Positions 14,164 through 23,025 of a DNA stretch of 64,000 bases are shown here, piece by piece. Each line of letters opens with the position of its first letter. Within the stretch, counting starts at the first letter, position 1. The notes beneath the pieces were generated by a model that saw only the letters and a program-made list of their open reading frames with translations, had not been told where the DNA came from and did not search any database. The stretch spans positions 1 to 64,000 of the forward strand of contig NZ_BONF01000053.1 in NCBI RefSeq assembly GCF_016862575.1. The letters are read 5' to 3'. Position numbers and translations under genes: made by a program. Source of the stretch: Catellatospora bangladeshensis. Lineage in GTDB: Bacteria; Actinomycetota; Actinomycetes; Mycobacteriales; Micromonosporaceae.

Positions 14164-17100
14164 TCAGGCGGCCGGCCCGCTGCTCGACGACAGGGCCGCG
14201 AGGGCTTTTGGGGAGGTGCCCGCCTCCCCCGGTGCGCCGCCCTGGGCGGCGGTGACCACCGCGATGATGTCGTCGAGCGTGCGCGTGGCGGCCAGGCTCT
14301 CCGGCGTGATGGCCCGGGCGTCGGGGAACCGGTTGGCCAGCGTGGACATGATCTCGACCCGCTTGATGGAGTCGATGCCGAGGTCCGCCTCGATATCCAT
14401 GGTGGCGTCGAGCATGTCGGCGGGGTATCCGGTCTTGTCGGCGACGATCTCGAGCAGGACGCCGCGCACGTCGCCGCCGGTCTCGGCCGCGGGCTGGACC
14501 GATGCCGCGCCGTTCGCGGCGTCTGCCGACGCCGCGGTGGCCGCCGGTGCCGCGGTCGCGGTGGCGGGGGCCGCCGGGTGGCCCGGACCCGTGAGGTGGG
14601 CGGGAGCCGTCGGGTCGGCCGGAGCCGTCGCCGGGGCCGGAGCCGTCGCGTTAAGCGGAGACGTGGTGTTGAGCGGCGCCGTGGCGGCCGGTGCGGCGGC
14701 GTGGATCGGGGCCGGTGCGGCGAAGGCCGGCGCCGTACGGTCGGCGAACCGCGGCGCGGGCGGCACGTAGCCGACCGCCGCCGTGGGCGGCTGCGCGCCG
14801 GGCCAGTCCGTCTCCACATAGGCCGACTGGCCGACGGCGAGGGTGTCGCCCGCCCCGGCCAGGGCCCGCAGCACGTCGCTGGCCTGCCCGTGGCTCTGGC
14901 TGATCGCGATGCCGTGCTCGGTGAGCGCGGCGATGCCCGCCATGACCGACTCGCGCGGCCCGTTGGCCACCTCGTGCTGCAGCAGCGCGGCGATCCGCTC
15001 GGCGACCTGCAGCTGGGTGGCCAGGAAGTGGCCGTGCATGGTCAGGTGCTCGCCGGCCAGCGTCGCCAGGTGGGCGGGCGAGGCGGCGGGCGCGACCGGG
15101 GCGAGCACGGCGGTGACCGCCGCCGCGACCGGCGCGGGTGCGTCCGTCGTGGCCGCCTGCGGTGCGGGGACGCGGTATCCGTTGTCCAGCGCGTCCTGGT
15201 AGTCGTCGCGACGCTGCTGCGGGATGTGGTTCATGCCGTCCAACTCGACGCTCAGCCCCTTCCGGGTGGGTTGGTGGATCTCGGGCGCGGTGTACCGGTT
15301 GATGCCGGTCAGCGGCATGCCCAGCACGGCCAGCTGCGCCGCGAGCTGCTTCACGGCCCGGTCGGCGTCGCCGCGCGGCCCGTTGTCGGCGTTGAGGACG
15401 ACCACGTCGGGGTGGTCGCCGAGGGTGGCCCGGACCAGGCCGGACAGCACCGAGCGCGGTCCGAACTCGACGAAGACCCGGAAGCCTTCGTCGTACATCT
15501 GGCGCAGGCGGGGCTCGAAGGCGACGCGCGAGGTGAGCTGACCGACCAGCACGTCGCGGTTGGCCTGCGGGTCGGCGCCGTACACCGCGCCCTCGGTGTC
15601 GGCGTACACCGGGAACGCGGGCTCGCCGGGCTCGGTCTGGGCGAGCGCCTGCGCCCAGTGCTCGGCCGCGTGGGCCACGTACGGCGTGTGGAACGCCGCG
15701 GCGACGGGCACCTTGCGGGCGGTGATGCCCTGCTCGGCGCAGGCGGCCAGCACCTCGTCGACGGCGGCCGTGCCGCCGCCGACGACCGTCTGGTCGGGTG
15801 CGTTGAGGTTGCAGATCAGCACGTCGGGGTGCTCGACGAGCAGCTTCTCGACGCGTTCGCGGTCGGCGGCCAGCGCCGCCATCGCGCCCGGGTCGGTGAG
15901 CTCGGCGGGCCGCTGCGCCATGGCGCGGCCGCGGGCCTGGGCCAGCCGGTGGAACTCGGCGTCGGTGAGGCTGCCGGCCGCCCACAGGGCGGTGAGCTCG
16001 CCGAAGCTGTGGCCGAGCGCCCCGTCGGGGCGGAAGCCGAGCTGGTGCAGGTAGCGGTACTGCCCGGCGGACAGCGCGCCGATGGCGGGCTGGGCGCGGT
16101 CGGTGGCGCGCAGCGCGGCCTCCTGCTCCTGCGAGACCTGCGGGTCGAACGCCGGTGGCGGGAACACCACGCGGCCGAGCGCGCCGTCGTCGGAGGCGGC
16201 CGCGGCGGCGTCGTAGGCCGCGCGGACGGGCGGCAGCGCGAGCGCGGCGGTGGCGCCCATGCCCACGTACTGGCTGCCCTGCCCGGCGAACAGCGCCGCG
16301 ACGCGGCCGGGGACGCCGCCCTCGCGGCGGAAGTGGATGCCGCTGCCCAGGTCGAGCCGGTCGAGGCCGGGCTCGGCGGCGAGCCGCTGCCGGGCGGTCT
16401 CCCGTTGCGCGGCGCGTTCGGCGTCGTCGCGGCTGACCAGGGCGATGCGGGCGTGTCCGGCGGGCACGGCGTCCTGCGGGTCGCTGCCGTGCGGGTCGTC
16501 GCGCAGCAGGTCGAGCAGCTGCGCGACGGTGGCCGCGTGCCAGAGCCGCACCTGCGCGGTGCGGTGCAGGGCCGCGGCGTCGGCTGCCGGGTGCTCCTCC
16601 AGGACGCAGTGGAAGTTGGTGCCGCCGAACCCGAACGACGACACCGCCGCGCGGCGCCGGTCGACGCCGGGCTGGGTGATCCAGGGCCGGGTCCGGCTGT
16701 TGACGTAGAACGGCGAGTCGTCGAAACCGGCCGCGGCGCGGGGGCGGGTGACGTTGATGGTCGGCGGCAGCACCTTCTGGTGCAGGGCCAGGGCGGACTT
16801 GATGACGCCCGCCACGCCGGCGGCGCCCTTGGTGTGCCCGATCTGCGATTTGACGCTGCCCACCGCGACGGTGCCGGCGGCGGCGCCGGCCTCGGTGTAG
16901 ACGTCGCGCAGCGCGGACAGCTCGGTGAGGTCGCCGACGGGCGTGCCGGTGCCGTGGCACTCGATGAGCCCGATGTCGGCCGGGGTGAGACCCGCGTCGG
17001 CGTAGGCCCGGCGCAGCGCGGTGACCTGGCCTTCCCGCCGGGGCGCGTAGATGCTCTTGAACCGTCCGTCGCTGGAGGAGCCGAGGCCGCGGATCACGGC

Positions 17101-18033
17101 GTAGATCCGGTCGCCGTCGCGTTCGGCGTCGGCGAGGCGCTTGAGCGCCAGCATGCCGAGGCCTTCGCCGATCATGGTGCCGTCGCTGTCCTCGTCGAAC
17201 GGCCGGATCCGGTCGGTGCGGCTGAACGCGGGCGTCTTGCTGAAGCACAGGTACATCAGGATCGTGTTCTCGGCGTCGACGCCGCCGGTGAGCATCAGGT
17301 CGGCGCGGCCGCTGACCAGCTCGTCGACGGCCATCCGCAGCGCGGCCAGCGAGCTGGCGCAGGCGGCGTCCACGGTGCAGTTGATCCCGCCGAGGTCGAA
17401 GCGGTTGGCCACGCGGCCGGCGACGACGTTGCCGAGCATGCCGGGGAACGAGTTCTCCTGCCAGGGCGCGAACGCCTTGGTGAACTTGGCGGCGATCTCG
17501 TCGGCGTCGCGGTCGGTGAGGCCGCAGCTGCGCACGACCTCCTTGAGCACGGGCGTCTGCAGGCGGCTGACCAGCGGCTGCACGATGGAGGTGGGGCCGG
17601 TGACCCCGAGCACCACGCCGGTGCGGTCCGGCCGGTACCACCCGCTGTCGAAGCAGTTCGCGTCGCGCAGGGTCTGCTCGGCCACCACGAGGCTGAGCAG
17701 CTGCAGCACGCCGGTGACTTCGAGAGTGGCCGGCGGAATGCCGTATTCGAGGGGGTGGAATGCGGTGGCCGGAATGAATCCGCCGCGCCTCGAATAGGTC
17801 TTGTCCGGCACCGTCGGATCGGGGTCGTAATAGTCGTCGAGACGCCAATGCGTCTCGGGCACGTCGGTGATGCAGTCGACGCCGTCGACGATATTGCCCC
17901 AGTACTCCCGCACGTCACCCGCCTTAGGGAACAGTGCGCCCAGACCGACGATCGCGATCGGCGATTCGCCGAGCGTCCCGCTGCCCGCCGGTGCGGCGGA
18001 CGCCGTCGCCGGCGCATTCATGGTCTCCGTCAC
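14164..18033 (-). CDS. PfaA-like polyketide/PUFA synthase, KS-AT-ACP
   Basis: 1,289 residues from a GTG at 18033 (GGGGG six bases upstream); ATG at 18021, preceded by GGAG, is the alternative. The ketosynthase has SPIAIVGLGALFPKAGD at its start, active-site Cys in DAACASS near residue 224, and histidines in CHGTGTPVGD near 359 and GHTKGAAG near 398. The acyltransferase has FAGQGSQYVGMG and GHSFGE near 678. A single carrier domain has LGIDSIKR, serine near 1221, whereas PUFA-synthase PfaA usually has several tandem ACPs. The last residues (SPKALAALSSSSGPAA) follow the slippery heptamer described at 14206-14212. It heads the biosynthetic operon and diverges from the SARP gene across a 689-base regulatory gap. 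Confidence 0.93.
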   Translation of the reverse strand: MTETMNAPATASAAPAGSGTLGESPIAIVGLGALFPKAGDVREYWGNIVDGVDCITDVPETHWRLDDYYDPDPTVPDKTYSRRGGFIPATAFHPLEYGIPPATLEVTGVLQLLSLVVAEQTLRDANCFDSGWYRPDRTGVVLGVTGPTSIVQPLVSRLQTPVLKEVVRSCGLTDRDADEIAAKFTKAFAPWQENSFPGMLGNVVAGRVANRFDLGGINCTVDAACASSLAALRMAVDELVSGRADLMLTGGVDAENTILMYLCFSKTPAFSRTDRIRPFDEDSDGTMIGEGLGMLALKRLADAERDGDRIYAVIRGLGSSSDGRFKSIYAPRREGQVTALRRAYADAGLTPADIGLIECHGTGTPVGDLTELSALRDVYTEAGAAAGTVAVGSVKSQIGHTKGAAGVAGVIKSALALHQKVLPPTINVTRPRAAAGFDDSPFYVNSRTRPWITQPGVDRRRAAVSSFGFGGTNFHCVLEEHPAADAAALHRTAQVRLWHAATVAQLLDLLRDDPHGSDPQDAVPAGHARIALVSRDDAERAAQRETARQRLAAEPGLDRLDLGSGIHFRREGGVPGRVAALFAGQGSQYVGMGATAALALPPVRAAYDAAAAASDDGALGRVVFPPPAFDPQVSQEQEAALRATDRAQPAIGALSAGQYRYLHQLGFRPDGALGHSFGELTALWAAGSLTDAEFHRLAQARGRAMAQRPAELTDPGAMAALAADRERVEKLLVEHPDVLICNLNAPDQTVVGGGTAAVDEVLAACAEQGITARKVPVAAAFHTPYVAHAAEHWAQALAQTEPGEPAFPVYADTEGAVYGADPQANRDVLVGQLTSRVAFEPRLRQMYDEGFRVFVEFGPRSVLSGLVRATLGDHPDVVVLNADNGPRGDADRAVKQLAAQLAVLGMPLTGINRYTAPEIHQPTRKGLSVELDGMNHIPQQRRDDYQDALDNGYRVPAPQAATTDAPAPVAAAVTAVLAPVAPAASPAHLATLAGEHLTMHGHFLATQLQVAERIAALLQHEVANGPRESVMAGIAALTEHGIAISQSHGQASDVLRALAGAGDTLAVGQSAYVETDWPGAQPPTAAVGYVPPAPRFADRTAPAFAAPAPIHAAAPAATAPLNTTSPLNATAPAPATAPADPTAPAHLTGPGHPAAPATATAAPAATAASADAANGAASVQPAAETGGDVRGVLLEIVADKTGYPADMLDATMDIEADLGIDSIKRVEIMSTLANRFPDARAITPESLAATRTLDDIIAVVTAAQGGAPGEAGTSPKALAALSSSSGPAA
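14173..14230 (-). other. Candidate -1 ribosomal frameshift signal
   Basis: Read on the minus strand: an SD-like GGGGGAGG (14230-14223), ten bases, the heptamer C CCA AAA (14212-14206) set in the reading frame of the KS-AT-ACP gene, seven bases, then a 6-bp stem CGGCCC/GGGCCG (14198-14193 with 14178-14173). Slippage by -1 re-pairs CCA to CCC and AAA to AAA and enters exactly the frame of the KR-DH part. CCA and AAA are both rare codons in this genome context. GGGGAGG and CCTCCCC, which flank the six bases CGGGCA, can also pair as a 7-bp hairpin just ahead of the A run. The order and spacing resemble the E. coli dnaX signal. Its function is inference; an indel error or mutation is the main alternative. 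Confidence 0.45.
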
Positions 18034-18722
18034 GACAGACCCCCATTCCTGCTGTGCGGGTCGACCGATGGTCGCGATCTCCCCGGTCCGAACAAACGAC
18101 TGTCCGCTCGCGGCGGCGGTGCACATTGGACTCGTTCGAGTCGTCATCTGCCTGGTGGAGAATGCCTGCCGGAGCACTGAGCGGGCACCGGGCCGTCGGT
18201 GGCCCGGCGCCGGAAGCGACGCTAGCCAACCGGCCTGGAATCACCGTGGCATCGACATGGAACGGCGGTGGGGGCGGCGGAGCCGCGGTGGGCGGCCCGC
18301 CGCGGTACACCGTCCAATCGCCATTGAAATGCATGGCTCAATTGACATCTATGAATTCATGTGCCCCCACGGAACCGGCGCGATCCGCTAGCATTCCGCC
18401 GGGCGGGAATCGGATGTACAGATTTTGTACACGGCCAGTACAGAACCGACGTGCCGTTGTTTTGCGGCTTGGCATACTGTTCCGCGCTGGAGCGCCATTA
18501 CCCGAGAGTGAGGCACCATGGAATGCCGCATGAATCCCTCGGCCGCCCGCGGCCCCGGACTCCCGGCGCGGGCACGCCGCCCGCTCGGCCGCGACGCCTC
18601 CGCGGGCTCCGCCCCGCGCCGGGCCGGGCCCTGCCGAGAAGCGGACCGGCGATGACGCGCCGGCAGGACGAACGCCACGACGGACGCAGGTCCGGTCCAC
18701 ATCGCGGAGGTCTGTTCTAGCC
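18034..18722. promoter_or_regulatory. Divergent control region between PfaA-like gene and SARP gene
   Basis: 689 bases without a convincing gene. It contains an unusually AT-rich island (about 18310-18480) in otherwise very GC-rich DNA, a perfect 10-bp palindrome ATGAATTCAT at 18351-18360, an inverted repeat GACTCG-TT-CGAGTC at 18129-18142, and the three-copy repeat at 18415-18442. A possible -10 (CATACT, 18473-18478) faces the SARP gene; no good -35 matches it. Promoters for both operons are expected here, but I cannot place start sites. Confidence 0.6.
18415..18442. promoter_or_regulatory. Three 11-bp-spaced TGTACA-type repeats, candidate SARP operator
   Basis: TGTACA at 18415, TGTACA at 18426 and AGTACA at 18437 begin exactly 11 bases apart, one helical turn. 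SARP-family regulators typically bind direct heptamer repeats at 11-bp spacing, and a SARP gene starts 280 bases away. No standard -10 sits 8 bases beyond the last repeat in either direction, so the promoter it would serve is not clear. Confidence 0.45.
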
Positions 18723-20726
18723 ATGCACGGGGCGATCACCTACGCCGTCCTCGGCCCATTCCAGGTCCGGCGTAACGGGCACGAAGTCGACATCGGTCAC
18801 ATCCGGCAGCAGGCGATACTGGCGATCCTCGTGCTGGCCGAGAACCGTCGGCTCACCGCCGACGAGCTGCTGCGCGCGGCGTGGGGCGAGGACGCCCCGC
18901 CCAGCGGCGCCAAGATCATTCCACCGTACATCTACCGGCTCCGGCGAGCCCTCAACGCGGGCCCCATCAACCCCGAGGACCCGGCGGCGGGCACCCGCAT
19001 CCTGCGCCTGCGCGACGGTTACCAGCTGCGGGTGGATCCCGAGGCGGTCGATCTCACCGAGATGACGGCGCTGGTCGACCGGGCCCGCGAGGCACGCCAG
19101 GCCGACGACCTGGTGCGCGCCCGCGACCTGTTCGCCACCGCGCTGTCGCGCTGGCACGGCGAACCGCTCAGCGCGCTGCCCGGTCCCTACCTCGCCGCCT
19201 ACCGCACCCGGCTGCTGGAGACCAGGCTCGGGGTGCTGGAGGAGCGGATCGGCGTCGACCTCTCGCTCGGGCGGCACCTGGAGGCCACCGCGGAGCTGTC
19301 CGGCCTCGTCGTGGACAACCCGCTGCGGGAGAGCCTGGTCGGCCTGCTCATGCTCGCGCTGTACCGCAGCGGGCGCCAGGCCGAGGCGCTGAAACTGTTC
19401 CACGCCACCCAGGAGGCGCTGCGCGAGGAGCTCGGCATCGATCCCGGCCCGGAGCTGCGCACCCTGCACACCGACGTGCTGCGCGCGGACCCGGGGCTGG
19501 ACGCGCCCAGCCCGCCGCCGTCGGCCGAGATCGCCGAACCCGCGCGGGCCAGGGCCGCCGTGCCCGTCGCCGAGCCGCCGGCGCTCGCCGCCCACGTCGC
19601 GCCCGTCCCCGCGCCGGCGCGCACGGCACCCCCGCTGTTCCCCCGGCCGCGCCGCGACCTGCCCCGCGACCTGGTCGACTTCGTGGGGCGCCACCGCGAG
19701 ATCATGACGCTGGCCGGCGAGGCCTTCGACCCGGGCGCCTCCGGGTCGGCGCGGCCGATCGCCGTCGTCAGCGGCATGGCCGGCGTCGGCAAGACCAGCC
19801 TGGCGCTGCACGCCGCGCACCTGGTCGCCGGCTGCTACAGCGACGGGCAGATCTACCTCGACCTGCGCGGGCACACCACCGGACGGGAGCCCAAGACCCC
19901 CGCCGAGGCGCTGGAGAACCTGCTCGGCGCCGTCGGCGTCGGCGCCGAGCAGATCCCGCCCGGCCTGGAGGACCGGGCCGCCCTGTGGCGTTCCCACGTG
20001 GCCGGCCGCCGGCTGCTGCTGGTGCTGGACAACGTGCTGTCCGCACCGCAGGTCCGCCCCATCCTGCCAGGCAGCCCGATGTGCCGGGTGCTGATGACCA
20101 GCCGCCACGACCTGACGGGTCTGGACAGCTCGCTGCGGGTGTGGCTGTCGGGGTTCGACGTCGGCGAGGGCCTCGCGCTGCTGGAACGGGTGCTCGGCGC
20201 CGACCGGGTCGCCGCCGAGCCGGACGCCGCCCGGCGCCTGGTGGAACTGTGCGACGGGCTGCCGCTGGCCATCCGGATCTGCGCGGTACGCCTGCGCAAA
20301 CGGCCGCACTGGCCGATCAGCCGCGTGGTCAACCGTATGCAGTTCGAGGACCGGCGGCTGGCTGAGCTGTCCACCCACGACCAGCGGCTGACCACCGCGT
20401 TCGCCGCGTCCTTCGACCGGCTGCCCGCCCCCGAGCAGCGCATGTTCGTCCGGCTGGCGGTGCTGTCGAGCGAGTTCGACACCGTGGCCGCGGCACGTGC
20501 CGGGCACGTCACGGCAGCCGAGGCCGAGCAGTCGCTGGAGTACCTGCTGGACGCGAACCTGCTGGTGCAGCAGCGGGCCGACATGTTCCACATGCCGCCG
20601 CTGCTGCGCGGCTACGCCAGGACGCTGGCCACCGGCTTCGGCCGCGAGCACCTGAACGTGCGCGCCTCACCGCTGAACGCCTCGCACCGGTCTCTGCCGG
20701 CCGAGGCCCGGAGCCGGGTCCGGTGA
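18723..20726 (+). CDS. SARP-type regulator with NB-ARC ATPase domain
   Basis: 667 residues. Residues 1-100 are an OmpR/SARP winged-helix DNA-binding domain (AVLGPFQVRRNGHEVDIG, ADELLRAAWG), followed by a BTAD helical domain (GRQAEALKLFHATQEAL, ELGIDPGPELRTLH). After a Pro/Ala linker comes an NB-ARC/STAND ATPase with P-loop GMAGVGKTSLAL near 360, LLLVLDNV, and the downstream GLPLAIRICA motif. There is no TPR repeat tail, so it is shorter than AfsR. GGAGG stands 11 bases before the ATG. Such proteins are usually pathway-specific activators. It is divergent from the PfaA-like operon and upstream of the Dap operon, so it is the best candidate activator of the cluster. Confidence 0.93.
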   Translation: MHGAITYAVLGPFQVRRNGHEVDIGHIRQQAILAILVLAENRRLTADELLRAAWGEDAPPSGAKIIPPYIYRLRRALNAGPINPEDPAAGTRILRLRDGYQLRVDPEAVDLTEMTALVDRAREARQADDLVRARDLFATALSRWHGEPLSALPGPYLAAYRTRLLETRLGVLEERIGVDLSLGRHLEATAELSGLVVDNPLRESLVGLLMLALYRSGRQAEALKLFHATQEALREELGIDPGPELRTLHTDVLRADPGLDAPSPPPSAEIAEPARARAAVPVAEPPALAAHVAPVPAPARTAPPLFPRPRRDLPRDLVDFVGRHREIMTLAGEAFDPGASGSARPIAVVSGMAGVGKTSLALHAAHLVAGCYSDGQIYLDLRGHTTGREPKTPAEALENLLGAVGVGAEQIPPGLEDRAALWRSHVAGRRLLLVLDNVLSAPQVRPILPGSPMCRVLMTSRHDLTGLDSSLRVWLSGFDVGEGLALLERVLGADRVAAEPDAARRLVELCDGLPLAIRICAVRLRKRPHWPISRVVNRMQFEDRRLAELSTHDQRLTTAFAASFDRLPAPEQRMFVRLAVLSSEFDTVAAARAGHVTAAEAEQSLEYLLDANLLVQQRADMFHMPPLLRGYARTLATGFGREHLNVRASPLNASHRSLPAEARSRVR

Positions 20727-20874
20727 CCGGCCGCGCGCCCTTCCCACCGGCGGGAGGGCGCGCGGCGCCCCCGGAGCCGGACCATCGGAATTCCATGCCC
20801 GGCCCCGCCGATTCCACGATGACTCCACGCCCGCTGTCTACCGTCTCGATGGAGGTCGACAGCTGGGGGGATAC

Positions 20875-22017
20875 ATGGAGGTTCTGAGCCCGCCACGGGC
20901 CGCTCACGGCCCGGTGGCCGCCGCTCAGCCCGGCCCGCGCTCGCCGCTCAGCCGGTATCTGGCCGACGCCGTGGACGTGCTGGCCGAGGAGGATCCGGCA
21001 CTGGCGGCCGTGCTGCACGAGGCGCACGCGCAGCAGGAGGCGCGACTGCACCTGACGGCCACGGCGACGCTCACCGATCCGACGGTCCCGGCCGCGTCCG
21101 CCCTCGCCCTGTCGGCCGGCGGCGCCGCGGGCGACCGGATGGAGCAGCTGGCGCTGGAGCGGGCCCGGGCGCTGTTCGGCGCCCCGCATGCGCGCCTGCT
21201 GTCGCGCACGCCCGCCGCCGCCGTCGCGGAGCTGGCCGGCGGCGCGCCGCTGACGCCGCTCGCCGACCCGGCGCCGCCGCACGAGGTGACGGCCACGGCC
21301 GAAGGCGGGCCGCGGACACTCGTGGCGACGCTGCGCCCCGCCCCGCGCGCCGCCGACTTCGCGCGGCTGCGCCGGCTCGCCGACGAGTCGCGGGCACGGC
21401 TGATCGTCGACAGCACCGCGGTGACCCGGCTGGTGGCCGCGGGCCTGCACCCCAGCCCGCTGCCGTACGCCGATGTGTGGGTCACCGGGCTGGGCGGGGC
21501 CACGCTCGTGCTGGCCGCGGACGTCGTCGACCTGCCCGCTGAGCAGCCCGCCGCCGCGGCCGCGGCCCGGCTGCTGGACCTGGCCGCCCGGGACGACTAC
21601 CGGACCGCCACCGCCGAGGCGGTCGCCAACGCCAGGGAACTGGCCGCGGAGCTGCACATGCTGGGCTGGACCGTCGCCACCGGCGGCACCGACACCACCG
21701 TGGTGGAGCTGTGCCTCGACGGCGACGCGCCCCGGGCCGCCGCGATCCGGCAGGCGCTCGCCTCGGTCGGGCTGCTCGTCGACGCGTACGGCACGGCGCT
21801 GCTGCTCGGCACGCAGGCGGTCACCCTGCGCGGATGCCGCGGCGGGGAGATGCGGCAGCTCGCGGCCCTGCTGACGGAGATCCGGCGCACGATCGACGAC
21901 GCGCGGCCGACCGGCTTCCACCGCCAGTCCGCCCGGGCCGCGGTCCGCAGGCTGGCCTCGGAGTTCCCCGTGCCGCAGCGCTCCCTGGTCACCCCGCGGC
22001 CGGGCGAGCTCTGGTGA
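20875..22017 (+). CDS. Degenerate serine hydroxymethyltransferase-like protein
   Basis: 380 residues with the SHMT fold pattern: EDPALAAVLHEAHAQQEARL at the start, ALERARALFGAPHARLL, later NARELAAELHMLGWTVATGGTDTTVVEL and VTLRGCRGGEMRQLAALL. In true SHMT the PLP lysine sits in THKTLRGPRGG; the matching stretch here is VTGLGGATLVLAADV with no lysine, and the SENF-type substrate loop is also lost. It is thus probably not a PLP enzyme of the normal kind. TGGGGGATAC precedes the ATG. It is the first gene of the Dap operon and overlaps sbnA by four bases (GTGA). Whether it binds an acyl or amino acid intermediate, or acts as a partner for SbnA, cannot be told. Confidence 0.75.
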   Translation: MEVLSPPRAAHGPVAAAQPGPRSPLSRYLADAVDVLAEEDPALAAVLHEAHAQQEARLHLTATATLTDPTVPAASALALSAGGAAGDRMEQLALERARALFGAPHARLLSRTPAAAVAELAGGAPLTPLADPAPPHEVTATAEGGPRTLVATLRPAPRAADFARLRRLADESRARLIVDSTAVTRLVAAGLHPSPLPYADVWVTGLGGATLVLAADVVDLPAEQPAAAAAARLLDLAARDDYRTATAEAVANARELAAELHMLGWTVATGGTDTTVVELCLDGDAPRAAAIRQALASVGLLVDAYGTALLLGTQAVTLRGCRGGEMRQLAALLTEIRRTIDDARPTGFHRQSARAAVRRLASEFPVPQRSLVTPRPGELW

Positions 22018-23012
22018 ACCGCACACTGGCACGGCGCTTCGACCTGATCCGCCGGTCCTACCAGCCGACGCCGACCGTGCCGCTGCCGGACGACGACCTC
22101 GATCTGCACCTCAAGCTCGAGTACACGAACTCGCACGGCAGCGCCAAGGACCGGGCCGCGCTGTGGATCCTCCGGCAGGCGCTGGAGCGCGGCGAGATCG
22201 ACGTGGGGACCACGGTCGTCGAGTCGTCGTCGGGCAACTTCGCGGTCGCGCTCGCGTCCATCTGCCGGTCGCTGGGGGTCGCGTTCATCCCGGTGCTCGA
22301 CCCGAACGTGAACGCGTCGACCGAGACGCTGCTGCGCACGCTGTGCGACCGGGTGGAGAAGGTGGACGCGCCCGACGGCGCCGGGGGCTACCTGGAGGCC
22401 AGGCTGGCCCGGGTCCGCAGGCTGCGGGCAGAGCTGCCGGACGTCTACTGGACCAACCAGTACGGCAACGTCGACGCCGTCGAGGGCCACTACCGGCTCA
22501 CCGGCGGCGAGCTGCGGCAGGCGCTGCACCGCATCGACTACCTGTTCGTCGGGGTGGGCACCGCCGCCACCATCGCCGGGCTGTCCCTGCGGGTCAAGGA
22601 GCGCTCGCCGCGGACCCGGGTCGTGGCCGTCGACGCGGAGGGCTCGGTGACCTTCGGCGGGCCCGCCGCGCGGCGCCGGATCCCGGGCATCGGCTCGGCG
22701 ATCGGTGCGCCGCTGCTGCGCCACGCGCTCATCGACGACGTCGTCATCGTTCCCGAGCTGGACGCGGCGCGCGGCTGCCACGAGCTGCTGCGCCGCTACG
22801 GGGTCTTCGCGGGCGGATCCACCGGCAGCGTCTACGCCGCGATCCGCTCCTACTTCCGGGACCATCCGCACCCGCACCGGCCGACGGTCGCGTTCCTGGC
22901 CGTCGACCGGGGCACCGGCTACGCCGACACGGTCTACAACCCCGACTGGGTGCGGCGGTTCCTCGGCGGCGACGCCGAGCCCGCCGGTGTCGCCCAGCTG
23001 GCATCCGCCTGA
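22014..23012 (+). CDS. sbnA: SbnA-like PLP synthase for 2,3-diaminopropionate
   Basis: 332 residues of the cysteine-synthase (beta-family PLP) fold. The PLP lysine is in NSHGSAKDRAA, the substrate loop is SSSGNFAVALA, and the pyrophosphate-type loop is GVGTAATIAGL. Its place directly before an SbnB homologue identifies it as the SbnA type. In staphyloferrin B synthesis that enzyme joins O-phospho-L-serine and L-glutamate to N-(1-amino-1-carboxy-2-ethyl)glutamate. It starts at the GTG at 22014, which overlaps the upstream stop. Together with the next gene it should supply L-Dap for the NRPS. Confidence 0.9.
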   Translation: MNRTLARRFDLIRRSYQPTPTVPLPDDDLDLHLKLEYTNSHGSAKDRAALWILRQALERGEIDVGTTVVESSSGNFAVALASICRSLGVAFIPVLDPNVNASTETLLRTLCDRVEKVDAPDGAGGYLEARLARVRRLRAELPDVYWTNQYGNVDAVEGHYRLTGGELRQALHRIDYLFVGVGTAATIAGLSLRVKERSPRTRVVAVDAEGSVTFGGPAARRRIPGIGSAIGAPLLRHALIDDVVIVPELDAARGCHELLRRYGVFAGGSTGSVYAAIRSYFRDHPHPHRPTVAFLAVDRGTGYADTVYNPDWVRRFLGGDAEPAGVAQLASA

Positions 23013-23025
23013 CGAAGGAGTACGC

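Noticed and set aside
14206-14229. GC hairpin next to four A residues read as an intrinsic terminator
   Set aside because: On the transcribed (minus) strand the hairpin is followed by A, not U, and it lies within continuous coding sequence of one synthase.
14149-18180. 1,343-residue plus-strand open frame
   Set aside because: Antisense to the PfaA-like gene, which has complete KS, AT and ACP motifs.
18518-18655. 45-codon plus-strand ORF upstream of the SARP gene
   Set aside because: A GTGAGG stands before its ATG, but the product is an Arg/Pro/Gly-rich sequence like random GC-rich DNA; no support beyond position.
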